Shown here: positions 11,488 to 21,042 of the stretch, in pieces
How positions within the stretch are numbered: position 1 is the stretch's first letter
Layout of the letters: every line of letters begins with the position of its first letter
NCBI GenBank assembly: GCA_030167125.1
Contig: CP126531.1
Coordinates: forward strand, 1,550,001-1,614,000
Source of the DNA: Rhodanobacteraceae bacterium
GTDB lineage: Bacteria; Pseudomonadota; Gammaproteobacteria; Xanthomonadales; Rhodanobacteraceae
DNA: 64,000 nt
Direction of reading: 5' to 3'
Notes under the pieces: generated by a model
What the model saw: the letters and a program-made list of their open reading frames with translations, nothing else
What the model was told of the DNA's origin: nothing
Database searches by the model: none
Program-made: the position numbers and the translations under genes

Positions 11488-12349
11488 GGGTGACCTTGTG
11501 GCGATGCAGATACCAGCGCGCCGACAGGCTGAGCAGCAGCACGAACAGCGTGATCAGCAGCGCGCCGGCCCAGGCGATGGCGTGCAGCGAAGGGTTGGGA
11601 TCGTTGGTGTACTGGTAGATCGCCACCGGCAGGCTTTCCATCTTGTCGAGCGGATGGAACGCCATGAAGTTGTTGCCGAAGGCGGTGAACAGCAGCGGCG
11701 CGGTTTCGCCGGCGAGGCGCGCCAGCGCCAGCAGCACGCCGGTGACGATGCCCGAAAGCGCCGCGCGCATCAGCACCTGCGTCGTCAACTTCCACTGCGG
11801 AATGCCCAGCGACAGCGCGGCTTCGCGCAGCGTGCCGGGCACCAGTTGCAGCATCTCGTCGGTGGTGCGCACGATCACCGGCAGCCCGATCAGCGCCAGC
11901 GCGATGCCGCCAGCCAGCCCCGAGAACGAAACCTCGCCGTGCGTCAGGTTCGACATCGGCAGCACCACGATCACGTACACAAACAGGCCCAGCACGATCG
12001 ACGGCGCGGACAACAGGATGTCGTTGAGAAAACGAATGATCGCGCCCAGCTTTGAGCGGTTCGCGTACTCGGCGAGAAAGGTGCCGGCCAGGACCCCCAC
12101 CGGCGCACAGATCGCAAGCGCGATCAAGTCCATGACCAGGCTGCCGACAATGGCGTTGGCGAGACCGCCCTGGTCGGCATAGGCGGTGATTTTGGTGAAC
12201 AGCTTGAGGTCCAGTGCGGCGATGCCGTTCTTCACGGTGATCCACAGGATCCAGACGAGGAACACGAGGCCCATCGCCGCTGCAAGTCCACTGAGCACCA
12301 TCGCCACCACGTTGATCGCGCGCCGGCGCATGTAGATGTCGACGGCCAT
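11480..12349 (-). CDS. pstA: Phosphate ABC transporter permease PstA
   Basis: 289-aa inner-membrane permease with six predicted helices and the binding-protein-dependent transport motif around [22 protein letters not shown], which contacts PstB. It begins at ATG 12349, giving a TGATG junction with the pstC stop; a GTG one codon earlier is possible. It forms the membrane channel with PstC. Confidence 0.97.
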
Positions 12350-13317
12350 CACGCGCCCTCCCGCCGCGCGAGCTGGCGCAGCATCAGGCGCGACACCAGC
12401 AGCACCACGAAGGTGACCACGAACAGCAGGAAACCCAGCGCGATCAACGCCGAGCGGTGGGTGCCGACCGCTTCGTTGAATTCGTTGGCGATGGAAGAGG
12501 AAATCGATGTGCCCGGCATCAGCAGCGAAGACGTGATGTTGTACGCGTTGCCGAGCACGAAGGTCACCGCCATCGTCTCACCGAGCGCGCGTCCGAGGCC
12601 GAGGAAAATGCCGCCGATCACCGCCGAGCGCGTGTACGGCAGCACGATGTCCCACACCACTTCCCAAGTCGTGGAGCCCAGCGCATAGGAAGATTCCTTG
12701 AGCCGGTTCGGCACGGTCTGGAACACCTCGCGCATCACCGAGCAGATGAACGGCAGGATCATCACCGCCAGCACGATGCCCGCGGTGAGCAGGCCCAGTC
12801 CCAACGGCGGACCTTCAAACAATTTGCCGAGCAACGGAATGCGGCCGAGCGTGGCACTGAGCGCCGGCTCGATGCGCGCCATGAACGGCACGAACACGAA
12901 CAGGCCCCACATGCCGTAGATGATCGATGGGATGCTGGCCAGCAACTCGATCGCTGTCGCCACTGGACCGCGCAGCCAGGCCGGCGCGATTTCTGTGAGG
13001 AACAGCGCGATGCCGAAACTCAACGGCACCGCGAGGACGAGCGCAATCACCGAAGTCACCAGCGTGCCGAAGATCGGCGCCAGCGCACCGTAATCGTCGG
13101 CGACCGGATTCCACGCGCTGCTGGTCAGGAAATGCAGGCCCTGCCCGAACAGCACCTCGCGCCCGCCCCACAACGTCGACAGCGCGGCGCCCAGCAGCGC
13201 GGCCAGCACCAACAGCGCGCAGGCTTTCAGCAGCCGGCGGAACCACGCGTCGTGGCGCGCATCAGCGCGGCTGCGGCGGTCGGCGTTGCTGATGATGGCT
13301 GCGATGTTCGATGACAT
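12349..13317 (-). CDS. pstC: Phosphate ABC transporter permease PstC
   Basis: 322-aa permease partner of PstA. Hydrophobic segments begin at about residue 25 (LLKACALLVLAALLGAALST), and the coupling motif is KESSYALGSTTWEVVWDIVLP. The start was set to ATG 13317 (MSSNIAAIISNADRR); the longer ORF to 13464 runs through an intergenic hairpin repeat. It is separated from pstS by 157 bp containing two strong hairpins. Confidence 0.96.
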   Translation of the reverse strand: MSSNIAAIISNADRRSRADARHDAWFRRLLKACALLVLAALLGAALSTLWGGREVLFGQGLHFLTSSAWNPVADDYGALAPIFGTLVTSVIALVLAVPLSFGIALFLTEIAPAWLRGPVATAIELLASIPSIIYGMWGLFVFVPFMARIEPALSATLGRIPLLGKLFEGPPLGLGLLTAGIVLAVMILPFICSVMREVFQTVPNRLKESSYALGSTTWEVVWDIVLPYTRSAVIGGIFLGLGRALGETMAVTFVLGNAYNITSSLLMPGTSISSSIANEFNEAVGTHRSALIALGFLLFVVTFVVLLVSRLMLRQLARREGA

Positions 13318-13360
13318 GTGTTGGTCGCGGTTGCTGCGTCGCGGAGTTGGTGCTGGTCTT

Positions 13361-13458
13361 CCCCCTTCCGCAGGAAGGGTGGACCGAGGGGGATGGCTCT
13401 GGCTTCGGCCGTGGCATCCCCGCGCCTGTGGGCGCGACCCCCTTCCTGCGGAAGGGGG
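13361..13458. repeat. Paired hairpins in the pstS-pstC gap
   Basis: Two palindromic units, 13361-13379 (CCCTTCC/GGAAGGG with a GCA loop) and 13438-13458 (CCCCCTTCC/GGAAGGGGG with a TGC loop), are also inverted copies of each other, so the whole segment can form one long 18-bp stem. They lack a T tract. Such structures between a binding-protein gene and its permease genes commonly stabilise the upstream mRNA or attenuate read-through. The role here is inferred. Confidence 0.6.
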
Positions 13459-13474
13459 TGTCATTGCAAAGTGG

Positions 13475-14512
13475 TTACTGCTTGAACTCCGTTTTCCAGT
13501 AACCCTCGATCTGCTTCACCAGCGAATCGGGCAGCGGCACGTAATCCAGCGCCGTCGCCGCGGATTTGCCATCCGCATACGCATAACGGAAGAACTCCAG
13601 CGCCACCTTTGAATTCGCGGCGTTCTTCGGCTGCCGGTACATGATCACCCACGAGGTCGCGGTGATCGGCCACGCGTCGGCGCCCGGCGCGTTGGTCATC
13701 AGCAGGTTGAAGTTCTTCGCGTGCGACCAGTCGGCGGTCGACGCTGCGGCCTGGAAGCTGGCTGTCTTGGGCTCCACCACCTTGCCGGCGGCGTTCTTCA
13801 TGCGCGCGTAGCCAAGGTGGTTCTGCACGGCGTAGGCGTATTCGACGTAGCCGATCGAATTCGGAATCTGCTTGACGTAGGCCGACACGCCTTCGTTGCC
13901 CTTGCCGCCGATGCCGGCCGGCCAGTTCACCGCGGTGCCCTCGCCCACCTTCGACTTCCATTCCCGGCTGACCTTCGACAGGTAGTCGGAAAAGTTGAAC
14001 GTGGTGCCCGAACCATCCGAGCGATGCACCACGGTGATCTTCGCGCTGGGCAGCGCGATGTCCGGATTCAACGCCGCGATCGCGGGGTCGGACCAACTGG
14101 TGATCTGGCCCAAGAAGATCTTCGCCAGCACCGGGCCATCCAGCACCAGCTTGCCGGGCGCGATGCCGGCGATGTTGTACGCCGGCACGATGCCGCCGAT
14201 CACGTCGGGAAACTGGCCCAGGCCGAACCTGGCGAGCGTCGCTTCGTCCAGCGGCATGTCGCTGGCGCCGAAGTCCACCGTGCCGGCCTTGATCTGCGCG
14301 ATGCCGCCTCCGGAACCGATCGACTGGTAGTTCACGTGGTTGCCGGTTTTCTCGGCGTACGCCGCCGACCATTTCGAGATCACCGGGTACACGAAGCTGG
14401 AACCGGCGCCGGTGATGTCGGTGGCGTGCGCCGCGCCGATGCCGAGCGCGAGCGTGGTGGCGAGGGCAAGCAGGCGAAGCCGATTGCGATACGGGTTGCG
14501 GTTCGAGGTCAC
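13475..14512 (-). CDS. pstS: Periplasmic phosphate-binding protein PstS
   Basis: 345-aa precursor. It starts at GTG 14512 with AGGAG 6 nt upstream. The first 30 residues form a signal peptide (RLRLLALATTLALG core, cleavage near AHA). The mature protein opens ITGAGSSFVYPVISKW and has the phosphate-binding motifs IGSGGG, HRSDGSGTTFNFSDYL and GNEGVSAYV. It captures Pi for PstCAB. First gene of the pst operon; a Pho box lies in the divergent upstream region. Confidence 0.97.
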   Translation of the reverse strand: MTSNRNPYRNRLRLLALATTLALGIGAAHATDITGAGSSFVYPVISKWSAAYAEKTGNHVNYQSIGSGGGIAQIKAGTVDFGASDMPLDEATLARFGLGQFPDVIGGIVPAYNIAGIAPGKLVLDGPVLAKIFLGQITSWSDPAIAALNPDIALPSAKITVVHRSDGSGTTFNFSDYLSKVSREWKSKVGEGTAVNWPAGIGGKGNEGVSAYVKQIPNSIGYVEYAYAVQNHLGYARMKNAAGKVVEPKTASFQAAASTADWSHAKNFNLLMTNAPGADAWPITATSWVIMYRQPKNAANSKVALEFFRYAYADGKSAATALDYVPLPDSLVKQIEGYWKTEFKQ

Positions 14513-14619
14513 GCGGATCTCCTGGTGCGTCGTGGTTGATGACGCGCATTCCAGCGTCCGCGTGTTGCGGTTCGATGAGGGAAATGTTGCAGGCAGATGA
14601 CAACGGCCGGCGAGCGCCC

Positions 14620-14637
14620 GTGTCACCAAACCGTCAC
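14620..14637 (+). promoter_or_regulatory. Pho box between pstS and the porin gene
   Basis: GTGTCAC-CAAA-CCGTCAC: two 7-bp repeats with an 11-nt period, matching the PhoB consensus CTGTCAT-N4-CTGTCAT. Its orientation favours the plus-strand porin, whose start is 78 bp downstream. A weaker TTGTCAT half-site on the minus strand (14597-14603) faces pstS. Confidence 0.7.
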
Positions 14638-14714
14638 GTCAATGCCAACTCGCCGTAACCATCGCCGCGCATCTTTCGCCGCGTTGCATCCCGATCCCAT
14701 CCAAGGAGAACCGT

Positions 14715-15878
14715 GTGCGTATCAAGATGCTCGCGGCGGCAATCGTCGCCGGACTGACCCTCGCCAGCCTCGGCGCGCAGGCGCAAACGGCCGGCGACGA
14801 TTCCACCGACCTGGCGCAGCTGCGCGCGCAATTGGCGACACTGCAGGCCAAAGTCAACGAACTCGAGCAGAAGCAGCAAGCGCAGGCGCAAGCCCAGGCC
14901 CAGGCGCCGGCCGCGCCGGACACGCTTGCCGCATGGGCCGACAACACCAGGGTCGGCGGCACGATGTTCGTCGACTTCACCAACATCGACCAGACCAGCA
15001 ACGGCAAGAAGACCAGCACGTCCGGCACCGGCCTCGACGTCAAGCGCTTCTATCTCTCGATCGACCACCAGTTCAACGACACCTGGTCGGCCAATCTGAC
15101 CACCGATTTCAACTACACGAGCGTGACCGGCGAGACCCAGTTGTTCGTGAAGAAGGCCTACGTGCAAGGCGCGTTCTCCAAGCTCGCGACGCTGCGGATC
15201 GGTTCGGCCAACACGCCGTGGATTCCCTTCGTCGAAGACTGGTACGGCTACCGCTTCGTCGAGAACACGCTGGTCGACCGGGAGAAACTGGGCAACTCCG
15301 CGGACTGGGGCCTGCACCTGCTGGGCGACAACGGCCTGTTCAATTACCAGGTGTCGGCCGTCAACGGCGGCGGCTACAAGAATCCTTCGCGCTCCGATCA
15401 TGTCGACTTCGAGGGCCGCGTCGGCCTGCAACCGGTAAAAGGCTTGATGTTCGCGGTCGGCGCCTATGACGGCGACCTCGGCAAGGACACCCAGTCCTCG
15501 CCTGCGCTGCACAGCGCGCGCCGCTACGACGCGATGGCCGCATGGAACCGCGACGGCCTGCGCCTCGGCGCGGAATGGTTCAAGGCCGACAACTGGAAGA
15601 ACGTCACCACGCCCGCCACCGACTCGGCATCGGGCTGGTCGTTGTGGGGCAGCTACGACTTCGCACGCGCTTCGCTGTTCGCGCGCTACGACCAGGTCAA
15701 GCCCAGCAAGGACCTCGATCCGTCGCTGAAAGACACCTACTGGAACGCGGGCGTCGCCTTTCCCGTCACCAAGGGCGTGAGGGTCGCCGTGGCCTACAAG
15801 GACGAACGCCTGCGCGACCAGACCACCACCGACGTCCATACCCGCGAGGTCGGCGCGTGGGGCGAGGTCAAGTTCTGA
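14715..15878 (+). CDS. Phosphate-selective porin, OprP/OprO family
   Basis: 387-aa outer-membrane porin starting at GTG 14715 with AAGGAG 6 nt upstream. A signal peptide (residues 1-23) is followed by a short coiled coil (LAQLRAQLATLQAKVNELEQKQ) and a Gln/Ala linker, then a beta-barrel domain with alternating strands ending in a terminal Phe (GEVKF), the usual outer-membrane insertion signal. The N-terminal coiled coil is typical of OprP/OprO-like porins of this order. It is divergent from pstS over a Pho box, supporting a role in Pi or polyphosphate uptake. Exact anion selectivity cannot be read from sequence. Confidence 0.88.
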   Translation: MRIKMLAAAIVAGLTLASLGAQAQTAGDDSTDLAQLRAQLATLQAKVNELEQKQQAQAQAQAQAPAAPDTLAAWADNTRVGGTMFVDFTNIDQTSNGKKTSTSGTGLDVKRFYLSIDHQFNDTWSANLTTDFNYTSVTGETQLFVKKAYVQGAFSKLATLRIGSANTPWIPFVEDWYGYRFVENTLVDREKLGNSADWGLHLLGDNGLFNYQVSAVNGGGYKNPSRSDHVDFEGRVGLQPVKGLMFAVGAYDGDLGKDTQSSPALHSARRYDAMAAWNRDGLRLGAEWFKADNWKNVTTPATDSASGWSLWGSYDFARASLFARYDQVKPSKDLDPSLKDTYWNAGVAFPVTKGVRVAVAYKDERLRDQTTTDVHTREVGAWGEVKF

Positions 15879-15915
15879 TTCAAACGTTTGGGATGCCCGG
15901 CTGGTCTCCAGCGTT

Positions 15916-15945
15916 GGCGGCGGGCGAAAGCCCGCCGCCTTTTTC
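15916..15945 (+). terminator. Rho-independent terminator of the porin gene
   Basis: A perfect 10-bp GC stem (15916-15925/15930-15939) with a GAAA tetraloop is followed by TTTTTC, 37 bp after the porin stop. Confidence 0.95.
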
Positions 15946-15967
15946 TTGGGACGGGCCTGCATCCAAA

Positions 15968-17008
15968 CTATACGGATTCGAGCAACCGCGCCCGATCGAA
16001 CACGCACGTGAACGTCGAACCCTCGCCGGGCTCGCTCTCGATCCGCAGCTCGGCATCGTGCAGGTTCAGCACGTGCTTGACGATGGACAGCCCGAGCCCG
16101 GTGCCGCCGGTCGCGCGCGAACGGCTGGATGACACGCGATAGAAGCGCTCGGTCAATCGCGACAAATGTTCGGCAGGAATGCCATAGCCGGTGTCGGCCA
16201 CCGAATATTCCGCACCGGCGGCGACGCGCTTCCAGCGGATCGTGATGCTGCCGCCTTCCGGCGTGTAGCGCACCGCGTTGCTGACCAGGTTCGAGAAGGC
16301 GCTGTGCAGGTCCTTGGGCGAACCGAGCAGGTCGGCGTGTGCTTCGCCCTCCAGCACGATGCGATGCCGCCCTTGGCTCAGGGCTTCGGCTTCGCGGCGC
16401 AGCGACTCCAGCAACGGCGCCATTTCCACGCGCTCAGCGGGCACGTGCTGCTGCATTTCCAGCCGCGACAGTTCCAGCAGGTCCTCGACGATCTGCCGCA
16501 TGCGTTGCGATTGCGTGCGCATCTCGTTGAGCACGGGCGCCAGTGCCGGCACGTCTTCCGGATCGAGCAGTTCGAGGTATCCGTGGATCACGGTCAGCGG
16601 CGTGCGCAGTTCGTGTGAAACGTTGGCGACGAAATCGCGCCGCACCTGTTCCAGCCTGGTGACGCGGCTGATGTCGCGCGCGATCAGCAGTCGGCGCCGG
16701 TCGCCATACGGGATCAGCGAAAGTTGCAACCGCACCGCGGGATCGACCGGCGACGCGATGTCGTCGGCGTCGCCCTGCGCCTGCCGCAGCCATGCGCCGG
16801 CTTCGCCGTCACCGAAACGTTCGGCCACCGCCAGGCCACGATCGCGCGGCCAGGCGATGCCGAGCAATTGCGCGGCCGCCGGGTTGCACCACTGCACGCG
16901 ACCGGCAGGATCGAGCAGCACCAGCGCATCCGAAAGCGCGCACGCGACGGTGCGCAGGTCGCGCAGCTGCGTCGCGAGGCGCCGCGCCCGCGCGCGATCG
17001 ACGTTCAT
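15968..17008 (-). CDS. phoR: Phosphate-regulon sensor kinase PhoR, short form without membrane segments
   Basis: 346-aa histidine kinase. A PAS domain (about residues 20-110, ALVLLDPAGRVQWCN) is followed by the phosphoacceptor segment FVANVSHELRTPLTVIHGYLE, the N-box SNLVSNAVRYTPEGG, G1 VADTGYGIP and G2 GGTGLGLSIVKH. The ATG overlaps the phoB stop (ATGA). PhoR is usually about 430 aa with N-terminal membrane helices; none is visible here, and sequence further upstream in frame is inside phoB. It autophosphorylates and passes phosphate to PhoB. Confidence 0.93.
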   Translation of the reverse strand: MNVDRARARRLATQLRDLRTVACALSDALVLLDPAGRVQWCNPAAAQLLGIAWPRDRGLAVAERFGDGEAGAWLRQAQGDADDIASPVDPAVRLQLSLIPYGDRRRLLIARDISRVTRLEQVRRDFVANVSHELRTPLTVIHGYLELLDPEDVPALAPVLNEMRTQSQRMRQIVEDLLELSRLEMQQHVPAERVEMAPLLESLRREAEALSQGRHRIVLEGEAHADLLGSPKDLHSAFSNLVSNAVRYTPEGGSITIRWKRVAAGAEYSVADTGYGIPAEHLSRLTERFYRVSSSRSRATGGTGLGLSIVKHVLNLHDAELRIESEPGEGSTFTCVFDRARLLESV

Positions 17009-17694
17009 GGCGAAACGGAGAACCGGTAGCCGGTACCGCGCACCGTCTGGATCAATCCATCCAGCCCGAACGGTTCCAGCGTCTTGCGCAGGCGGCGGAT
17101 GTGCACGTCCACCGTGCGCTCCTCCACGTACACGCTGCCGCCCCACACCTGGTCGAGCAGCTGCGCGCGCGAATACGCGCGCTCGGCGTGGCCCATGAAG
17201 AAATGCAGCAGGCGGTATTCGGTGGGGCCGATCTCGATCTGCGTATCGCCGGCGTACACGCGATGCGCGGGGCCGTCGATGCGCAAGCCACCCGCTTCGA
17301 TCGAACCCGTGCCGCCATCGGCCTGGGTACGCCGCAACACCGCCTTGATGCGCGCGATCAGTTCGCGCGTCGAGAACGGCTTGACCACGTAATCGTCCAC
17401 GCCCGCTTCGAGGCCGTTGACGCGATCCATTTCCTCGCCGCGCGCGGTCAGCATGATGATCGGCACCTCGGCGGTGCGTTCCTCGCCGCGCAGGCGTCGC
17501 GCCAGTTCCAGCCCAGTCATGCCGGGCAGCATCCAGTCGAGCAGGATCAGGTCGGGCGGCGTGTCACTGATCGCGGACAGCGCAGCGCGCGCGTCGGCGG
17601 CGTGGATCGCTTCCATGTCGGCCTTGCGCAACGCAAACGCCACCATATCGCGGATCGAGGCTTCGTCTTCGACGACAAGAATGCGCTTGTGCAT
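17005..17694 (-). CDS. phoB: Phosphate-regulon response regulator PhoB
   Basis: 229 aa, identical in length to E. coli PhoB. The receiver domain has RILVVEDEASIRDMV, phosphoacceptor Asp in LILLDWMLPGM, Thr in IIMLTARGEE and Lys in VVKPFS. The C-terminal OmpR-type winged helix contains YVEERTVDVHIRRLRKTLEP and TVRGTGYRFS. The start MHKRILVVEDE was preferred over an ORF beginning at 17787 that covers the Pho box. It is the first gene of phoBR and likely autoregulated. Confidence 0.98.
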   Translation of the reverse strand: MHKRILVVEDEASIRDMVAFALRKADMEAIHAADARAALSAISDTPPDLILLDWMLPGMTGLELARRLRGEERTAEVPIIMLTARGEEMDRVNGLEAGVDDYVVKPFSTRELIARIKAVLRRTQADGGTGSIEAGGLRIDGPAHRVYAGDTQIEIGPTEYRLLHFFMGHAERAYSRAQLLDQVWGGSVYVEERTVDVHIRRLRKTLEPFGLDGLIQTVRGTGYRFSVSP

Positions 17695-17721
17695 GTGCTG
17701 TCGTGGCAGTTCGGTGACGTG

Positions 17722-17758
17722 ATTATTGCAGCGGCGCAACATGACAGTCTCGTGACAG
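17722..17758 (-). promoter_or_regulatory. phoB promoter: Pho box plus -10
   Basis: On the minus strand CTGTCAC-GAGA-CTGTCAT (17741-17758) is a near-perfect Pho box, followed 13 nt later by AATAAT (17722-17727), a good -10. The box replaces the -35, as in class Pho promoters. It lies 28 bp upstream of the phoB ATG. Confidence 0.85.
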
Positions 17759-17816
17759 CTTGGGTGCGCGACCCGCGCATGCGACACTGCGCGCTTGCCC
17801 GCATCGTTGCAACCCG

Positions 17817-20420
17817 ATGGACCAGGCCGACCTCACCCGCCACACGCCGCTGATGCGCCAGTACTTCGCCGCCAAGGCGGAGTATCCGGACACGCTGCTG
17901 CTGTTCCGGATGGGCGATTTCTACGAGTTGTTCTACGACGACGCGCGCAAGGCCGCGCGGCTGCTGGACATCACGCTGACCCAGCGCGGCGAATCGGCCG
18001 GCGCGCCGATACCGATGGCGGGCGTGCCGTACCACGCGGTTGAGTCGTACCTCGCCAAGCTGGTGCGCGCGGGTGAATCGGCGGCGATCTGCGAACAGAT
18101 CGGCGATCCGAACGGCAGGGGCCCGATGGAGCGCAAGGTGGTGCGCGTGGTCACGCCCGGCACGCTCACCGACGAGGCGCTGCTGCCGGAACGCCGCGAC
18201 AACCTGTTGCTGGCGATCGCGGCGGGCGCGACGGGATTCGGGCTGGCGTGGGTCGATCTCGCGGGCGGACGGTTTCTCTTGTGCGAAGTCGCCAACGCCG
18301 ACGCACTGGCCGCGGAACTGGCGCGCCTCGCGCCCGCCGAAACGCTGGTCTGCGACGACGTCAACTGGCCTTCCGCGGTCGCGGCGTTGAACGGCCTGCG
18401 CAAACGTCCGCCGTGGCATTTCGATGAAACCAGCGCGCGACGCGAACTGACGCGCTTCTTCGGCATCCGCGATCTCTCCGGCTTCGGCGCCGATGGCCTG
18501 CCGCTGGCGATCGCCGCGGCCGGTTGCCTGCTCGGCTATTTGCAGGAAACCCAGAAGGCCGCGCTGCCGCACCTGACCGGGCTTGCGGTCGAATCGGCGG
18601 ATGAAACCGTGGCGATGGATGCGGCCACGCGCCGCAACCTGGAACTCGACACGCATCCGAGCGGCGACACGCGCTACACCCTGCTCGGCGTGCTGGATTC
18701 CACGATCACGCCGATGGGCGCGCGCGCACTGCGGCGCTGGCTGCATCGTCCGCTGCGCGATCACGTGATGTTGCGGCTGCGCCATCAATCGCTGGCGGCG
18801 TTGATCGAATCCGGAACGTTGCAGACGTTGCGCGAAAAGCTGCGCGCGATCGGCGACCTCGAACGCATCCTCGCACGCGTGGCACTGCGTTCCGCGCGGC
18901 CACGCGACCTCGCGACGCTGCGCGATGGCTTGGCGGCAGCGCCGAGTCTACGCGAGACATTGGCATCTCTCGATTCGCCGCTGCTGCATGAACTGCTGCA
19001 ACGCCTGGGCGAACACGCAGACACCATCCGCTTGCTGCAAGCCGCGATCGTGGAACGCCCGCCCGCGCTGTTGCGCGAGGGCGGCGCGATCGCCGACGGC
19101 TACGACGCCGAACTGGACGAATTGCGCCAGCTCTCCACGCACGCCGATCAATACCTTGTCGAACTCGAAGCGCGCGAGCGCGCCGCCACCGGCATCGCGA
19201 CGCTGAAGGTCGGCTACAACCGCGTGCACGGCTACTACATCGAATTCGGCAAGACGCACGACGCCAAGGCGCCCGCGCATTACATCCGCCGCCAGACCAC
19301 CAAGAACGCCGAGCGTTATATCACCGAGGAACTGAAGGCATTCGAGGACAAGGTGCTGTCGGCGAAGGAACGCTCGCTGATGCGCGAGCGCGCGCTGTAC
19401 GACGGCGTGCTGGATGCGTTGATCGGAAAACTCGCGCCGCTGAAACAGGCCGCGCAATCGCTCGCCGAACTCGACGTGCTGGCGGCACTGGCCGAGCGCG
19501 CGGACGCGCTGAACTGGTCGCGCCCGCAACTGGTCGACGACGCCTGCGTCGCGATCGAACGCGGCCGGCATCCGGTGGTGGAAGCGGTGCGCGTGGAGCC
19601 CTTCGAGCCGAACGACTTGGCGCTCGACGAACACCGCAAGATGCTCGTCATCACCGGCCCCAACATGGGCGGCAAGAGCACCTACATGCGCCAGAACGCG
19701 CTGATCGTGCTGCTGGCGCACATCGGCAGCTACGTGCCCGCGGCGCGCGCGACGATTGGCGCGATCGACCGCATCTTCACCCGCATCGGTGCGGGCGACG
19801 ACCTCGCGCGCGGCCAATCGACCTTCATGGTCGAGATGAGCGAGACCGCCAACATCCTGCACAACGCGACCGCGCAATCGCTGGTGTTGATGGACGAAGT
19901 GGGCCGCGGCACTAGCACTTACGATGGCCTCGCGCTGGCGCGCGCAGCGGCGGTGCATCTCGCCACCGTCAACCGCGCGTTCACTTTGTTCGCGACGCAC
20001 TATTTCGAGTTGACGGAACTCGCCGCGCAGTTCGACACCATCGCCAACGTGCACCTCGATGCGGTCGAATACCACGATGCGAAACAGGGCGACCAGCTCG
20101 TCTTCATGCACGCGGTCAAGGAAGGCCCGGCCAACCGCAGCTTCGGTTTGCAGGTGGCCGCACTGGCGGGCCTGCCCAAAACCGTGATCGCGGAAGCGAA
20201 GCAGACGCTGGCCGAACTCGAACACGGCGCACACGGCGGCGGTTCGAACAAATCATCCGCGAAAACCACCGCCTCGCCACAACCCGATCTGTTCGCGGCG
20301 CCACGTCCCGATCCGCGCCTCCAGTCCTTGGCCGAGGCGGTGCGCTCGCTCGACCCGGATGCGATGACCCCCAGGGAGGCGCTCGATGCTCTGTATCGGC
20401 TAAAGCAATCCAGTCCCTAG
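17817..20420 (+). CDS. mutS: DNA mismatch repair protein MutS
   Basis: 867-aa mismatch-recognition ATPase. The mismatch-binding Phe-X-Glu motif is in [14 protein letters not shown] near residue 35. The clamp/lever region and the ATPase follow: Walker [10 protein letters not shown], Walker [17 protein letters not shown], and [11 protein letters not shown]. The start at ATG 17817 ([17 protein letters not shown]) fits the family; 19 upstream in-frame residues overlap the phoB promoter. It is divergent from phoB with 122 bp between starts. Confidence 0.98.
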   Translation: MDQADLTRHTPLMRQYFAAKAEYPDTLLLFRMGDFYELFYDDARKAARLLDITLTQRGESAGAPIPMAGVPYHAVESYLAKLVRAGESAAICEQIGDPNGRGPMERKVVRVVTPGTLTDEALLPERRDNLLLAIAAGATGFGLAWVDLAGGRFLLCEVANADALAAELARLAPAETLVCDDVNWPSAVAALNGLRKRPPWHFDETSARRELTRFFGIRDLSGFGADGLPLAIAAAGCLLGYLQETQKAALPHLTGLAVESADETVAMDAATRRNLELDTHPSGDTRYTLLGVLDSTITPMGARALRRWLHRPLRDHVMLRLRHQSLAALIESGTLQTLREKLRAIGDLERILARVALRSARPRDLATLRDGLAAAPSLRETLASLDSPLLHELLQRLGEHADTIRLLQAAIVERPPALLREGGAIADGYDAELDELRQLSTHADQYLVELEARERAATGIATLKVGYNRVHGYYIEFGKTHDAKAPAHYIRRQTTKNAERYITEELKAFEDKVLSAKERSLMRERALYDGVLDALIGKLAPLKQAAQSLAELDVLAALAERADALNWSRPQLVDDACVAIERGRHPVVEAVRVEPFEPNDLALDEHRKMLVITGPNMGGKSTYMRQNALIVLLAHIGSYVPAARATIGAIDRIFTRIGAGDDLARGQSTFMVEMSETANILHNATAQSLVLMDEVGRGTSTYDGLALARAAAVHLATVNRAFTLFATHYFELTELAAQFDTIANVHLDAVEYHDAKQGDQLVFMHAVKEGPANRSFGLQVAALAGLPKTVIAEAKQTLAELEHGAHGGGSNKSSAKTTASPQPDLFAAPRPDPRLQSLAEAVRSLDPDAMTPREALDALYRLKQSSP

Positions 20421-20501
20421 CTGCGTGGTGCCGCCGGCACTGGCAACGGCATTCCCGCAGGCCTATGCTCGCGGCGCGATTCCAGCCGGAGGGGATTCAC
20501 C

Positions 20502-21011
20502 ATGCGTCGATCCATCCTGTCAGCAACCATCATTGCGCTCGCCGCGCTGCCCTGCATCGCGCAGGCCGCGCACCGCGTTCCCGGTCAATGGGAGGTCACC
20601 ACCACGATGCACTTCGTGAAGGGAGGCATCCAGATTCCGCCCGAGGTGCAGGCGCAAATGAAGGCACGCGGCATCAAGATGCCGAGCTTCGAGGGGCCGC
20701 ACACGTACAAGCATTGCCTGACGCCGGGAGAAGCCGCGAAGGACGAGCATCCCGATTTCAGCGAAAACAAGGAATGCACCTCGCAGAACGCGAAATGGTC
20801 GGGCGATCACTTCCATGCCGACATCACCTGCACCGGCAACAGCGGCACGCGCCGCGGCACGATCGACGGCGACATCGGCAGCGGCGGCAGGAGCTACGCC
20901 GGCACCTTCAGGATGGAAGGCGACGACCCGCACATGGGCGGCCACTTCGTGATGGAAGGCCAATCGTCCGGCAAGTGGCTGGGCGCGACCTGCTCGAAGG
21001 ACGCTTCCTGA
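20502..21011 (+). CDS. Exported DUF3617-family protein
   Basis: 169 aa with a signal peptide (ILSATIIALAALPCIAQAA). The mature part begins HRVPGQWEVTTTM, the G-x-W-E/K motif typical of DUF3617, and has four cysteines (KHCLTP, KECTS, ITCTG, ATCSK) that could form two disulfides. DUF3617 proteins are small periplasmic proteins of unknown function common in proteobacteria. It is monocistronic, 81 bp after mutS, and convergent with the next gene. Confidence 0.8.
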   Translation: MRRSILSATIIALAALPCIAQAAHRVPGQWEVTTTMHFVKGGIQIPPEVQAQMKARGIKMPSFEGPHTYKHCLTPGEAAKDEHPDFSENKECTSQNAKWSGDHFHADITCTGNSGTRRGTIDGDIGSGGRSYAGTFRMEGDDPHMGGHFVMEGQSSGKWLGATCSKDAS

Positions 21012-21042
21012 TCGGGGTTCCCGCGCGCCGGACTTCCGAGGA

